Shown: positions 1 through 8,114, numbered from the stretch's first letter. The stretch: DNA of 41,427 bases from Candidatus Nomurabacteria bacterium RIFCSPLOWO2_01_FULL_46_18 (GCA_001786015.1 MFVH01000001.1:1-41427); one strand, 5' to 3'. Numbers and translations: made by a program. Notes: generated by a model not told the origin, from the sequence alone.

Positions 1-268
1 AAATAAAATAATTTTCCGACTCGCCCATTCTGTCCAGTTTAGACAAAATAAATTCCCGCGCCTCGGCGTTTTCCAAAATGCCGGAGAAAATGACCGCGCA
101 AGTTTTAAAAAATAAGCCGGGACCGGAATAAAAGCTCTCAATCTGGAGCGGGTTAAAATCGTTCTTTCCGATCGAAAAAATCTCCGCGACCTTCGGTATT
201 GTTTTCATAAACTTTTCGTGGGCCAGACGCTTCCTCTCCGCGTCCTCGCCGGAGAATAAATAAAGCAT
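1..268 (-). CDS. DNA polymerase III delta subunit-like protein, 5' part only
   Basis: The gene starts at an ATG at 268 and runs off the left edge, so only about 89 N-terminal residues are visible. They begin MLYLFSGED and continue as a lysine-rich segment with a later GLFFKTCAVIF stretch. A short hydrophobic strand followed by GxD/E and then a G-hydrophobic-F strand is the pattern of the HolA (clamp-loader delta) N-terminal domain, which opens the DnaN sliding clamp. The start lies 4 bp after the stop of the methyltransferase gene, so the two are probably cotranscribed. Seen: open frame and motif pattern. Inferred: identity, because the AAA+ core is outside the window. Confidence 0.55.
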   Translation of the reverse strand, partial: MLYLFSGEDAERKRLAHEKFMKTIPKVAEIFSIGKNDFNPLQIESFYSGPGLFFKTCAVIFSGILENAEAREFILSKLDRMGESENYFI

Positions 269-272
269 AAAT

Positions 273-746
273 TTAAAATCTTACTTCCCTTTCATACTGG
301 CGATATGAATCGCCGTATTTTTCTTCCAATGTTTCTTCATACTTTTTAAGAAAGACAGTTTTACTGAGGAGAAACGACAAGATCGTAGAGACAACCACGA
401 AAAAGGCGTTGGCGACAATTCCGAAGCCCAGGGTTAGAAGGAAAAGCCCCCAATGGGTGGGCGTGCGAGTATAGCAGTAGGGGCCCCTGCAGAAATCTTC
501 CTTGGTCGGACTCTCTCTGGCGTGTAGATTCCGCGTCGTGCGCTGGGCCCAAAAAATAAGCGCCGAGGCCAGAATCAGCAGAACAAAGCCGAGCGAGATA
601 ACGACGGTATCTTTTAAAATTCGGAGAGGAAAAAGAACATCCAAGACCACCCCCGCGATCAAAAAAATAAAATAACTGAAATAGGAATGGGCTAAAATAG
701 AGTGAATTTTATTGGTTAAATCCAGAGTTTTTACTTCGCCTACCAT
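273..746 (-). CDS. Isoprenylcysteine carboxyl methyltransferase (ICMT/PEMT)-family membrane protein
   Basis: A 157-residue integral membrane protein with about four hydrophobic segments (roughly residues 22-42, 46-66, 97-117 and 110-130). The motif GPYCYTRTPTHWG near residue 88 and the C-terminal E-x3-L-x3-YG-x-SY-x-YE pattern are typical of the ICMT/PEMT superfamily, whose C-terminal half binds S-adenosylmethionine. The true substrate cannot be told; bacterial members methylate lipids or unknown acceptors. The gene lies 19 bp after polA but has its own TATAAT box at 753-758, 6 nt before the ATG, so it may be transcribed separately as a leaderless mRNA. HolA-like follows 4 bp downstream. Confidence 0.75.
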   Translation of the reverse strand: MVGEVKTLDLTNKIHSILAHSYFSYFIFLIAGVVLDVLFPLRILKDTVVISLGFVLLILASALIFWAQRTTRNLHARESPTKEDFCRGPYCYTRTPTHWGLFLLTLGFGIVANAFFVVVSTILSFLLSKTVFLKKYEETLEEKYGDSYRQYEREVRF

Positions 747-752
747 TCAACT

Positions 753-758
753 ATTATA
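753..758 (-). promoter_or_regulatory. -10 box of the ICMT-family gene, leaderless spacing
   Basis: TATAAT on the minus strand ends 6 nt before the ATG at 746. With the usual 6-7 nt between the -10 box and the transcription start, the mRNA would begin at or next to the start codon. No convincing -35 box is seen. Confidence 0.5.
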
Positions 759-765
759 ACATAAA

Positions 766-3138
766 TCACTTCACTTCGCCCAGATTGCCTCCGGCTCCGA
801 CATGGACAGAAAGTGGCACGTCGGTTTTGAAGTAGATATATGACCGCTCCAGCACATTCTCCATCGCTCTTTTAATTAACTTTTCCGCCCCTTCGAGCGC
901 GCTCTCTTCAATTTCATAAACGAGCTCGTCGTGGATAACCAAAACTAGGCAGACACTATTCAGCATTTTCGTTTTTGCCAAATCTTCGTGAACATACCGA
1001 ATCGCGAGCTTGATAATGTCCGCGGCCGTGCCTTGGATCGGCGCGTTAATGGCGGTGCGCTCGGCCATATTTTTCAAAAATGGAACCCGAGAATTGATAT
1101 TCGGGAAATTCCGCCTCCGGCCGAAGAGAGTTTCGGTATAAGAATTTTTCACGGCTTGGGTTTTTACTCCTTCGAGATAATCTTTGAGCCCGGCAAATTG
1201 GCGGAAATAATTATCGTAAAATTTCTGCGCTTCTTCCCGTGTTCCGCCTAAATTCTTCTTCAGCGCGGAAACCCCCATCCCGTAGAGAATGCCGAAATTT
1301 ATCACCTTGGCCTGCCTTCTCATTTCCGCGGCCACTTTTTCAATCGGAACTCCAAAAACAAAAGAAGCGACACCGGCGTGAATGTCTTTTTTATTCCTGA
1401 AAATGCCGATCATCTTCAAGTCTTTCGAAAGCATTGCCGCCACTCGAAGCTCGATCTGACTGTAATCAAAAGCGACAAGCTTGTGCCCGGGGCGGGCGAC
1501 AAAACCTCCGCGGATTCTTTTTCCCAAATCGGATTTGATCGGTAAATTCTGCAGGTTCGGGTCTTGTGAAGAAAAGCGCCCGGTCACCGTTCCGTTTTGC
1601 AAGAACTTCGCATGCAGGCGGCCGTCGGGACCGACCATTTTGGGAATCACGTCAATATAAGTTGAGAGCAATTTCTGGAGTTCGCGGTAGCTCATGATTT
1701 CTCTTACAATCAAATTTTCTTCGGCTAATTCTTCCAGGACTTCTATCTTGGTAGAATATGCGCCGCTTGCTCCCTTTCTTCCTCTCTTCAGACCAAGCTT
1801 CTCGAATAAAACTTGGGCTAGTTGTTTCGGGGAGTTAATATTAAATTCCCCTCCTGCCATCCGGTAGATTTTTTTGACTAAAATATCCAATTCCCGGTGG
1901 TACTCGCGAGAGAGTTTTTCAAAATATCCTTTATCGATAAGGATACCCCGGTCTTCCATCTCTTTGATCAAGGGCATAATCGGGTGCTCAATCTCTTCAT
2001 AAATTTTCAGCAGCTTTTTTTCTTTTAATTTTTCAAAAATATACTCATGCGCCTCTTGGAAAGAGCTTGTCTTTCCGAAAATCAAAACGTCTTCAAGATT
2101 CGGGTTCACCGTATCCGAATTAATGAGCCAGAGAGCAATCGAGGCTTCGCGAAGCTTCTCAAGATCTACTTCTTCTTTCTTTCCTTCGGGGAGAGGGAGA
2201 GCCACCTCTCCTCCGTTTTCTCCGAAAAATCTTCGAACCCGCGCGAATAAGCTGCGAAATTCAAATTTGGCAAAAACTTCTTCAATCTTTTTTAAATCAG
2301 CGCTCTCCCAGAAAGTTTTCGCCGGGGTGTTGAATTTAATCGGCGCGTCGAGCCGGATCTTTCCGAGCGTTTTGGAGAAAAGCGCTTCTTCTTCGTTCTC
2401 TTTGATCAGTTTTATTATCCGTTCTGAAAAACCAGCTTCCTTAAATCGTAATTCGTAATCTTTAATTTTAAATTGCTTGTAGATTTCTTCAATCGTCCCG
2501 AACTTAAGAATGAGCTCGGTGGCCGTTTTCTCACCAACTCCCTTAATCCCGACAATGTTGTCCGAGGGATCGCCGCGCAAACCCTTATAGTCCGGAAGCA
2601 GCGCCGGCTTGAAACCGAAACGCGCGATTACCTTATCTTCGTCATATAAAATAGTGTCAGAGATTCCCTTCTTTAAGGTATAAACTTGCACTCTTTTATC
2701 ATCGACCAGCTGCATCGTATCCATGTCTCCAGAAGCAATAATTATTTTTACACCATCTTCCCTCTTTAACTTCTCTATAATAGTCCCTATCACGTCATCC
2801 GCTTCGAATCCCACGGCATCATAGATCGGAATACCGAAGGCTTCAAAAATCTCCCGAGAATTTTTTAACTGGACGATAAGCGCGTCATCGGCTTTGGCTC
2901 GGCCGGCCTTATAGCCGTCATACGCCTCGTGACGAAAAGTCTTGCCGGGCAGGTCGTAACAGGCGACAATATAATCCGGCTTGAGTTCGCCGATAATCCT
3001 CATGAGCATGGTGGCGAGACCATACAAGGCGCCCGTCGGCTCCCCAGAAGAGGAAAGAAACTCCGGAAGAGCATGATAAGCCCGATGAATTATCGCGTGA
3101 GCATCCAAAAGGACCAATAATTGAGGCTTTTTCGACAT
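766..3138 (-). CDS. polA: DNA polymerase I, 5' nuclease plus polymerase, no proofreading domain
   Basis: 790 residues. Residues 1-300 are the 5'-3' flap nuclease (LLVLLDAHAIIHRAYHA start, DDVIG and GDPSDNIVGIKGVG motifs). The polymerase domain occupies about 385-790, with TGRFSSQDPNLQNLPI, motif A VAFDYSQIELRVAA, O-helix RRQAKVINFGILYGMG and motif C VIHDELVYEI. Only about 70 poorly conserved residues lie between them, where the 3'-5' exonuclease (about 190 residues in E. coli) would be, and the DEDD residues are absent. It should act in Okazaki fragment maturation and repair without proofreading. The start is chosen because a TATAAT box lies 7 nt upstream; the gene is divergent from the GspE/PilB gene with only 30 bp between starts. 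Confidence 0.96.
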   Translation of the reverse strand: MSKKPQLLVLLDAHAIIHRAYHALPEFLSSSGEPTGALYGLATMLMRIIGELKPDYIVACYDLPGKTFRHEAYDGYKAGRAKADDALIVQLKNSREIFEAFGIPIYDAVGFEADDVIGTIIEKLKREDGVKIIIASGDMDTMQLVDDKRVQVYTLKKGISDTILYDEDKVIARFGFKPALLPDYKGLRGDPSDNIVGIKGVGEKTATELILKFGTIEEIYKQFKIKDYELRFKEAGFSERIIKLIKENEEEALFSKTLGKIRLDAPIKFNTPAKTFWESADLKKIEEVFAKFEFRSLFARVRRFFGENGGEVALPLPEGKKEEVDLEKLREASIALWLINSDTVNPNLEDVLIFGKTSSFQEAHEYIFEKLKEKKLLKIYEEIEHPIMPLIKEMEDRGILIDKGYFEKLSREYHRELDILVKKIYRMAGGEFNINSPKQLAQVLFEKLGLKRGRKGASGAYSTKIEVLEELAEENLIVREIMSYRELQKLLSTYIDVIPKMVGPDGRLHAKFLQNGTVTGRFSSQDPNLQNLPIKSDLGKRIRGGFVARPGHKLVAFDYSQIELRVAAMLSKDLKMIGIFRNKKDIHAGVASFVFGVPIEKVAAEMRRQAKVINFGILYGMGVSALKKNLGGTREEAQKFYDNYFRQFAGLKDYLEGVKTQAVKNSYTETLFGRRRNFPNINSRVPFLKNMAERTAINAPIQGTAADIIKLAIRYVHEDLAKTKMLNSVCLVLVIHDELVYEIEESALEGAEKLIKRAMENVLERSYIYFKTDVPLSVHVGAGGNLGEVK

Positions 3139-3160
3139 TATCTAGATTATAGCGTATAAT
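3132..3160 (+). promoter_or_regulatory. Promoter of the GspE/PilB gene
   Basis: TCGACA (3132-3137), 17 nt spacer, TATAAT (3155-3160), then 8 nt to the ATG at 3169. The -35 hexamer overlaps the polA start codon on the other strand. Predicted leader 0-2 nt. Confidence 0.65.
3146..3151 (-). promoter_or_regulatory. -10 box of polA
   Basis: Minus-strand TATAAT ends 7 nt before the polA ATG at 3138. It lies between the -35 and -10 of the divergent promoter, so the two RNA polymerase sites overlap and cannot easily be occupied together. No clear -35 box. Confidence 0.55.
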
Positions 3161-3168
3161 TTTACTTA

Positions 3169-4872
3169 ATGGCGGATTTTGATGATGAAAAACAAAAGAA
3201 GCGGCTGGATGATTTACACCGCCTGGAGGAGGAACAGCTGATTTCAACGCTTGCGGAATCGAAGTACGGCATACCTTATATTGACCTCTATCACCACATC
3301 GTCGACAATGAAGCGCTCCGGGCGATTCCGGAAGAAGAAGCGCGCGAACTCAAAGTGGCTCCCTTCGGTCTCTCCGGAAAAAATGTCTTGATTGCTCTTC
3401 GTTCTCCGCAACCAGAGATCCTCTCCAGACTAAGGGGCGAAATGGAGACCAAGGGCCTAGTCGCGAATTTTTATATGGCCTCGGGGGCCAGTCTGGAGAA
3501 AGTTTGGGAGAGATACAAGGAGCTCTCGATGGCGAAGAGTTCGCAGATCGGCGGAATTGAAATCTCGGCTGAAGTCTTAAGAAACACGGCGAAAAATATC
3601 TCAAAAATGCAGGACATCGCCGGAGTAATCGGAGAGGCGCTTCAGGGCAACTCTGTCCATCGGGTCTCACGAATCCTGGAAATAATTTTGGCCGGAGCGA
3701 TCGCGATCGGGGCGTCCGACGTGCATATCGAACCGGAAAAAGACCGCGCCCGGTTGCGCCTGCGTCTTGATGGCGTGCTCCAGGATGTCGCCTTTTTCGG
3801 CTCTGATATTTACCATCTCTTAAATTCGCGGATTAAGCTTCTCTCCGGGATGAAGCTCACTTCCCAAATAAGTCAGGATGGCCGCTTCGGCATTACCGAA
3901 GGAGACGAAGAAATAAATATCAGGGGCTCGCTTATCCCCGGTTCTTACGGCGAGTCGATCGTGCTTCGCATTCTTGATCCAAAATCAATCCAGGTAAAGT
4001 TCGAAGAATTGGGCATCGAGCCGTATTTGCTTTCAATCATCGAGGGGGAAATTGCCAAACCCAACGGCATGATTTTGGTCACCGGCCCGACCGGCAGCGG
4101 GAAAACTACCACTCTTTACGCATTCTTAAGAAAAATTTATTCGCCGGAGATAAACGTCGTCACTATCGAAGATCCGGTCGAGTATCACATCATCGGAATC
4201 ACTCAAACTCAAATCTCCGACAAAGGCAAGGGTTATACTTTCCTGGAAGGGCTGCGTTCGGCCCTGCGCCAAGATCCGGACGTAATCATGGTCGGCGAAA
4301 TCCGCGACTCGGAGACCGCCAGAACGGCGGTGCAATCGGCCTTGACCGGCCACCTGGTTCTCTCCACCCTGCACACCAACAACGCGGCCGGGGTTATCCC
4401 GCGCCTGGTTGATCTGGGAGTAAATCCCAAAATTATGGTTTCTGCCTTGTCGCTTTCGATGGCCCAGCGCCTGGTCCGCCGGCTCTGCCGGTTTTGCAAG
4501 GTTGAAAAACCCGCCCCGGAGGACATGGCGCAGGTGATAAAATCGATAGTGGAAGGGATGAAAAAAGAAGGGAAAGATTTAAAGAAATATAATCTGAAAA
4601 ACATCGATAGTCCACTGAAGCTCTTCTTTCCGGCCGGCTGCGACAAGTGCAACGCCACGGGATACTCCGGCCGAATCGGGATTTTTGAAGCGATCAAAAC
4701 CGACGAGGCGATCGAGAAAATCATTCCGGAGAATCCGAGCGAGCACGAAATAAAAAAAGTGGCGAGTAGGCAAGGAATCCTCTCTTTGCGGCAGGATGGG
4801 GTGGTAAAAATGCTCGCCGGCATCGCTTCCTTTGAAGAAGTACAAAGTGTGGTAGATTTAAACGAGGAATAA
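3169..4872 (+). CDS. GspE/PilB-type type II secretion / type IV pilus assembly ATPase
   Basis: 567 residues. An N-terminal MshEN-like domain (about 20-130) is followed by the secretion ATPase core: Walker A GPTGSGKTTT near residue 306, the acidic Asp box after it (VVTIEDPVEYH), Walker B VIMVGEIRDSETA and a His box TGHLVLSTLHTNNAA. A C4 zinc site (CRFC ... CDKC) sits near the C-terminus, as in PilB/GspE. It powers assembly of a pilus or pseudopilus at the inner membrane. No other pilus gene lies beside it; the LOG gene follows 2 bp later. PilB and GspE cannot be told apart from sequence alone. Confidence 0.9.
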   Translation: MADFDDEKQKKRLDDLHRLEEEQLISTLAESKYGIPYIDLYHHIVDNEALRAIPEEEARELKVAPFGLSGKNVLIALRSPQPEILSRLRGEMETKGLVANFYMASGASLEKVWERYKELSMAKSSQIGGIEISAEVLRNTAKNISKMQDIAGVIGEALQGNSVHRVSRILEIILAGAIAIGASDVHIEPEKDRARLRLRLDGVLQDVAFFGSDIYHLLNSRIKLLSGMKLTSQISQDGRFGITEGDEEINIRGSLIPGSYGESIVLRILDPKSIQVKFEELGIEPYLLSIIEGEIAKPNGMILVTGPTGSGKTTTLYAFLRKIYSPEINVVTIEDPVEYHIIGITQTQISDKGKGYTFLEGLRSALRQDPDVIMVGEIRDSETARTAVQSALTGHLVLSTLHTNNAAGVIPRLVDLGVNPKIMVSALSLSMAQRLVRRLCRFCKVEKPAPEDMAQVIKSIVEGMKKEGKDLKKYNLKNIDSPLKLFFPAGCDKCNATGYSGRIGIFEAIKTDEAIEKIIPENPSEHEIKKVASRQGILSLRQDGVVKMLAGIASFEEVQSVVDLNEE

Positions 4873-4874
4873 AA

Positions 4875-5528
4875 ATGAAAAGTAAATTCCAAATTTTTGA
4901 AAAAAAAGACCGGAAGCATTTTAAGGTAATTATCTTCGGGAGCTCCCGGGTCAAAATGTATGATAACACCTACAAGAAAGTGTGGCGTTTGGCGGAGCTC
5001 TTGGGTGAGCGCGGGGTGGACGTAGTGACCGGCGGGGGGCCCGGACTGATGCAAGCGGCCAACGAGGGTCATCGTGAGGGAAGCAAGCTCGGGCGCCACC
5101 GGACTCATTCAATCGGCATCGGGGTGAAACTGCTTTGGAAACAGAAATTCAATAAGTCGGTGCAATATAAAGAAGAATTCAATAAATTCTCCAGAAGGCT
5201 CGACGAATTTATGCTTCTCTCCAACGCCGTTGTCGTCGCCCCCGGAGGATTAGGCACGATGCTGGAATTATTTTACAGTTGGCAACTAGTTCAAGTACAC
5301 AATATCTGCAACATACCGATTATTTTAATGGGAAAAAGGTGGAGAGGGCTCCTAAGGTGGATAAAAAAGGAGGCACTCCGAAAAAAATACTTAAACAAAG
5401 ACGATTATGAACTGGTTTTCTGCGTCGATACTCCCAAGCAAGCGATAAAAATAATCGAGGAGAGTTTCAATTCTTTCAAGAAGGGCGGGAAAAATTTCTG
5501 TCTAAATTACAAAAAATATAAAGTCTAA
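4875..5528 (+). CDS. LOG-family (lysine decarboxylase-like fold) protein
   Basis: 217 residues with the two LOG-family motifs: GGGPGLMQAANEG near residue 53 and PGGLGTMLELF near residue 121. Family members (LOG, YvdD, PpnN type) cleave nucleoside 5'-monophosphates, releasing ribose 5-phosphate and a base. The start codon is preceded by an AGGA Shine-Dalgarno-like element 7 nt upstream, and the gene begins 2 bp after the ATPase stop, so it depends on that promoter. The basic, lysine-rich C-terminal tail (about residues 195-217) is outside the conserved fold. Substrate unknown. Confidence 0.85.
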   Translation: MKSKFQIFEKKDRKHFKVIIFGSSRVKMYDNTYKKVWRLAELLGERGVDVVTGGGPGLMQAANEGHREGSKLGRHRTHSIGIGVKLLWKQKFNKSVQYKEEFNKFSRRLDEFMLLSNAVVVAPGGLGTMLELFYSWQLVQVHNICNIPIILMGKRWRGLLRWIKKEALRKKYLNKDDYELVFCVDTPKQAIKIIEESFNSFKKGGKNFCLNYKKYKV

Positions 5529-5535
5529 ACAAAAA

Positions 5536-5678
5536 GATACTAATCCCTAAACAATCCTTTTGGGCACAAAACCTAAAAGTAACAAATTCTTGAAGGATAG
5601 CCCCAGCGCACCAGAGGTGGCCAAAGCGTCCTACGCAAATTCGTATAACCAGGGGTTGATTGCTTAGAGATCAGTATC
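5536..5678 (-). ncRNA. Candidate structured small RNA closed by a 21-bp stem
   Basis: The first 21 nt (5678-5658) pair without interruption with the last 21 nt (5556-5536) of this 143-nt segment. Three of the pairs are G-U when read on the minus strand; on the plus strand they would be A-C mismatches, which fixes the strand. A run of five U follows directly after 5536. The interior holds smaller hairpins, including a CCCC/GGGG pairing. A long closing stem with an open centre recalls 6S RNA architecture, but no 6S, SRP, tmRNA or 5S signature is recognised, so its identity is unknown. It fills the space between the LOG stop and the ruvB leader. Confidence 0.5.
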
Positions 5679-5699
5679 TTCTTATAAAAGAACTCCCAA

Positions 5700-5705
5700 A
5701 TTATA
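5700..5705 (-). promoter_or_regulatory. -10 box upstream of the candidate ncRNA
   Basis: Minus-strand TATAAT, 21 nt before the 5' end of the 21-bp stem. The -35 region (ATAGAC) is weak. On the plus strand a second TATAAT (5733-5738) could drive ruvB, whose ATG is 62 nt further on. Confidence 0.4.
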
Positions 5706-5800
5706 TCCTATCTCCCGAGAGCGTCTATCTGCTATAATGTGGATGACCTGTTAATACCTGTTGATAAATTCTGAGGAGAGTATAGCATATTTTAATATCA

Positions 5801-6817
5801 ATGTCAAGTTCAAAAAACAAAGAAAATAAGGATCTTTTGGGAGATTCCCACCTGGACCAGACCTTGCGGCCAAGAACTTTTCTCGAATATGTCGGCCAAA
5901 AGCACATCAAGGATAATATCAAAATCCTGCTTAAGGCGGCAGCGGAAAGAGGTCACACCCCGGAGCATATCCTTTTTTATGGTCCACCGGGGCTGGGAAA
6001 AACTACGCTAGCTCATTTGATCGCCAGAGAAACCGGAAAGCAGATGAAAATCACTTCCGGCCCGGCGATCGAGAAAGTCGGGGACTTGGCTTCGATCCTG
6101 ACCAATCTCTCACCGGGCGACATTCTTTTCATCGACGAAATTCATCGGCTGAATAAAATGGTGGAAGAAATACTTTATCCGGCGTTGGAGTCCGGCGTCC
6201 TCGACATCATCCTCGGCAAGGGACCTTCGGCCCGGACGATACAGCTTGATCTTCCCCCTTTTACGCTAATTGCCGCCACTACTCGGGTCGCGCTTATCTC
6301 GGCGCCGCTCCGCTCTCGTTTCTCCGGCGGAGTTTTCCGACTGGAGTTTTATTCCAATAAAGAAATTGAAGAAATTATCCGACGTTCGAGCAAATTGCTC
6401 CAGGCGGAACTGGTCCCCGAGGCAACGGAAGAAATTGCCAAACGCAGCCGCTTCACTCCCCGCACTGCCAATTATTTTTTGAAGCGTTGCCGGGATTTTG
6501 CCCAAGTGCATAAAAAAAAGCTGGATAAAAGCACAGTCGAAGAGGCGCTCCGGATGCTCTCGGTTGACGAGTCCGGCTTGAATATTTCCGACCGAAAGTT
6601 TCTGGAGGTTCTAATCAAAAAATTCTCCGGCGGGCCGGTCGGCCTGAAAACGATCGCGGCCGCTCTCTCCGAAGAAGAAGCGACCCTGGAAGAAGTAATC
6701 GAGCCGTATCTGATTCAGCTTGGATTTTTGGAGCGCACTCCTCGCGGGCGCCTCGCCACCTCAAAAGCCCACGAGCATTTGGGACTTGGAAAAGAAGGAC
6801 CCAATAAGCTTCTCTAA
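5801..6817 (+). CDS. ruvB: Holliday junction branch migration ATPase RuvB
   Basis: 338 residues, normal length. Walker A GPPGLGKTT at 61-69, Walker B ILFIDEIHR at 108-115, sensor I TLIAATTR and the arginine-finger region PLRSRF, then the winged-helix C-terminal domain ending in TPRGR. RuvB is the hexameric motor that moves Holliday junctions with RuvA. It heads a ruvB-yebC-ruvC cluster (3 bp to yebC); ruvA is not in the window. No Shine-Dalgarno is seen; the ATG follows an AT-rich stretch. Confidence 0.97.
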   Translation: MSSSKNKENKDLLGDSHLDQTLRPRTFLEYVGQKHIKDNIKILLKAAAERGHTPEHILFYGPPGLGKTTLAHLIARETGKQMKITSGPAIEKVGDLASILTNLSPGDILFIDEIHRLNKMVEEILYPALESGVLDIILGKGPSARTIQLDLPPFTLIAATTRVALISAPLRSRFSGGVFRLEFYSNKEIEEIIRRSSKLLQAELVPEATEEIAKRSRFTPRTANYFLKRCRDFAQVHKKKLDKSTVEEALRMLSVDESGLNISDRKFLEVLIKKFSGGPVGLKTIAAALSEEEATLEEVIEPYLIQLGFLERTPRGRLATSKAHEHLGLGKEGPNKLL

Positions 6818-6820
6818 ATT

Positions 6821-7345
6821 ATGGCCGGTCATAATAAATGGTCACAAATTAGGAGACAGAAAGAAGTAACCGACGCGAAAAAAAGCAAGGCTTTTTCAAA
6901 ATTGACGAGGATGATCGGTGTACAAGCGCGAATCTCCGCGGGAAAAGATACGGTAGAGCTTCGAGCGGCGGTTGAAAAAGCAAAAAAGGCAAATGTTCCG
7001 AAAGATATTATCGAAAGAGCTGTAAAGAAAGCGGGCGAATCCGCCAAAATGGAAACGGCAACCTATGAAACCTACGGTCCGGGCGGAGTCGGTGTAATAA
7101 TTGAAGCTTTAACTGACAATAAAAATAGAACAACTCAAGAGATAAAACATATTCTTTCCGAAAATAATTCAGCTCTCGGTTCGATCGGGTCGGTCGCTTG
7201 GGTTTTTTCCATCTCTCCCGAGAAAAAATGGATTCCAAAAAATACAACCTCTCTCTCCGGCGAAGACTTGAAACTTTTAGAAAAACTAGTGGACGAGCTT
7301 GAGGAGAACGATGATGTGCAGGAAGTTTACACTAACGCCGAATGA
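6821..7345 (+). CDS. yebC: YebC/PmpR-family protein, shortened
   Basis: 174 residues against 235-250 in most bacteria. The N-terminus (MAGHNKWSQIRRQKEVTDAKKSKAFSK) and central ETYGPGGVG ... NRTTQEIKHI motifs identify the family. The C-terminal part keeps only a short acidic tail (ELEENDDVQEVYTNAE), so most of the inserted domain is missing. YebC proteins are reported both as transcriptional regulators and as translation factors for difficult peptides. It sits between ruvB and ruvC as in many bacteria. Confidence 0.93.
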   Translation: MAGHNKWSQIRRQKEVTDAKKSKAFSKLTRMIGVQARISAGKDTVELRAAVEKAKKANVPKDIIERAVKKAGESAKMETATYETYGPGGVGVIIEALTDNKNRTTQEIKHILSENNSALGSIGSVAWVFSISPEKKWIPKNTTSLSGEDLKLLEKLVDELEENDDVQEVYTNAE

Positions 7346-7357
7346 GGCTAGAAATGA

Positions 7358-7363
7358 TAGAAT
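7358..7363 (+). promoter_or_regulatory. -10 box of ruvC
   Basis: TAGAAT, 6 nt before the ruvC ATG at 7370, just after the yebC stop. No clear -35. It gives ruvC a possible leaderless transcript of its own. Confidence 0.45.
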
Positions 7364-7369
7364 CTTAGT

Positions 7370-7855
7370 ATGAGAATACTGGGTATTGATCCGGGATATG
7401 AGCGGTTGGGCATAGCCGTTTTGGAAAAAAAGGGCGGGAAAGAACACGTTTTGTTTTCCGCCTGTTTTAAAACTTCACCGAAGTTAGAATTTCCGGAAAG
7501 ATTAAATTTAATTAGCGAAGAAATTGGAGGAATGGTGAAAAAATACAAGCCGGAAGTGCTGGCGATTGAAACTCTTTTTTTAAACACCAACCAAAAAACG
7601 GCGATGCGGGTGGCCGAAGTTCGGGGGGTCGCTTTAAATGAGGCGGTCAAGGGAGGTCTCCGCGTTTTTGAGGCTTCTCCGCCCCAAATCAAAACAGCTA
7701 CGACCGGCTACGGCCGGGCGAACAAAGAACAAATGAAAAAAATGGTGAAAATGCTTGTAAATATTGAGACGGGACGGGAATCGGACGATGAGCTTGATGC
7801 GATCGCGGTTGCTTTGACCGCCTTGGCGCACTTGGGGAACATAAGGCCGACGTAA
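7370..7855 (+). CDS. ruvC: Crossover junction endodeoxyribonuclease RuvC
   Basis: 161 residues. Begins MRILGIDPGYERLG with the first catalytic Asp; AIETLFLNTN holds the second acid (Glu) and the C-terminal SDDELDAIAVALTA the last two. RuvC cuts Holliday junctions after RuvAB branch migration. It lies 24 bp after yebC and has its own -10 box. The stop codon falls within a hairpin that may act in 3' end formation. Confidence 0.96.
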   Translation: MRILGIDPGYERLGIAVLEKKGGKEHVLFSACFKTSPKLEFPERLNLISEEIGGMVKKYKPEVLAIETLFLNTNQKTAMRVAEVRGVALNEAVKGGLRVFEASPPQIKTATTGYGRANKEQMKKMVKMLVNIETGRESDDELDAIAVALTALAHLGNIRPT

Positions 7856-7890
7856 AAATCGGCCTCCGACCTCTAAGGGGAGCGTCGGAG
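7844..7890 (+). terminator. Two adjacent hairpins at the ruvC 3' end
   Basis: AGGCCGA (7844-7850) pairs with TCGGCCT (7859-7865) across the ruvC stop; CTCCGAC (7864-7870) pairs with GTCGGAG (7884-7890). The two share 2 nt, so they may be alternative. There is no U-tract, so true termination is uncertain; it could also be another palindromic element. Confidence 0.35.
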
Positions 7891-7899
7891 TTATCCACA
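7891..7899 (+). promoter_or_regulatory. DnaA box (TTATCCACA)
   Basis: Exact match to the high-affinity DnaA box, alone in the ruvC-tyrS gap. A lone box may titrate DnaA or arise by chance. Confidence 0.4.
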
Positions 7900-7982
7900 G
7901 TAAATAGAAATCTCCCTTGCCAAACAATTTTCTTTTTGCAAAAATAAAAAAATCAAAGTCGAATTTTTAAAAATAAAACTAT

Positions 7983-8114
7983 ATGTTTTACGACGACGAA
8001 TTAGCTAGCGAAAGAAATTTTGGTACTGATGAAGAAGAGGAGACGCCTGAATCGGAGGAGGGGGCAGTGAGTGGTTTAGAGGAAGAGGAAGAAGACCCCT
8101 ACCAGGAAAATTAG
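7983..8114 (+). CDS. Small acidic protein of unknown function
   Basis: A 43-residue frame from ATG 7983 to TAG 8114, too short for most gene callers. It starts MFYDDELASERNFG and is then nearly all Glu/Asp with an EEEEEDPYQEN end, so the pI is very low. Such tiny acidic proteins recur in these bacteria by my recollection; the function is not known. It overlaps the tyrS stop by 4 nt, convergently. The promoter is not clear. Confidence 0.5.
   Translation: MFYDDELASERNFGTDEEEETPESEEGAVSGLEEEEEDPYQEN

Noticed and set aside
4233..5108. A 291-codon minus-strand open frame
   Set aside because: Antisense to the pilus ATPase and LOG genes, which have clear motifs; no domain or start signal.
5536..5678. 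Identification of the small RNA as 5S, SRP, tmRNA or RNase P RNA
   Set aside because: None of the conserved core sequences of those RNAs is present; only general architecture recalls 6S.
5725..5922. A 65-codon minus-strand frame before ruvB
   Set aside because: Overlaps the ruvB 5' end and the promoter region; no motif or conserved-looking sequence.
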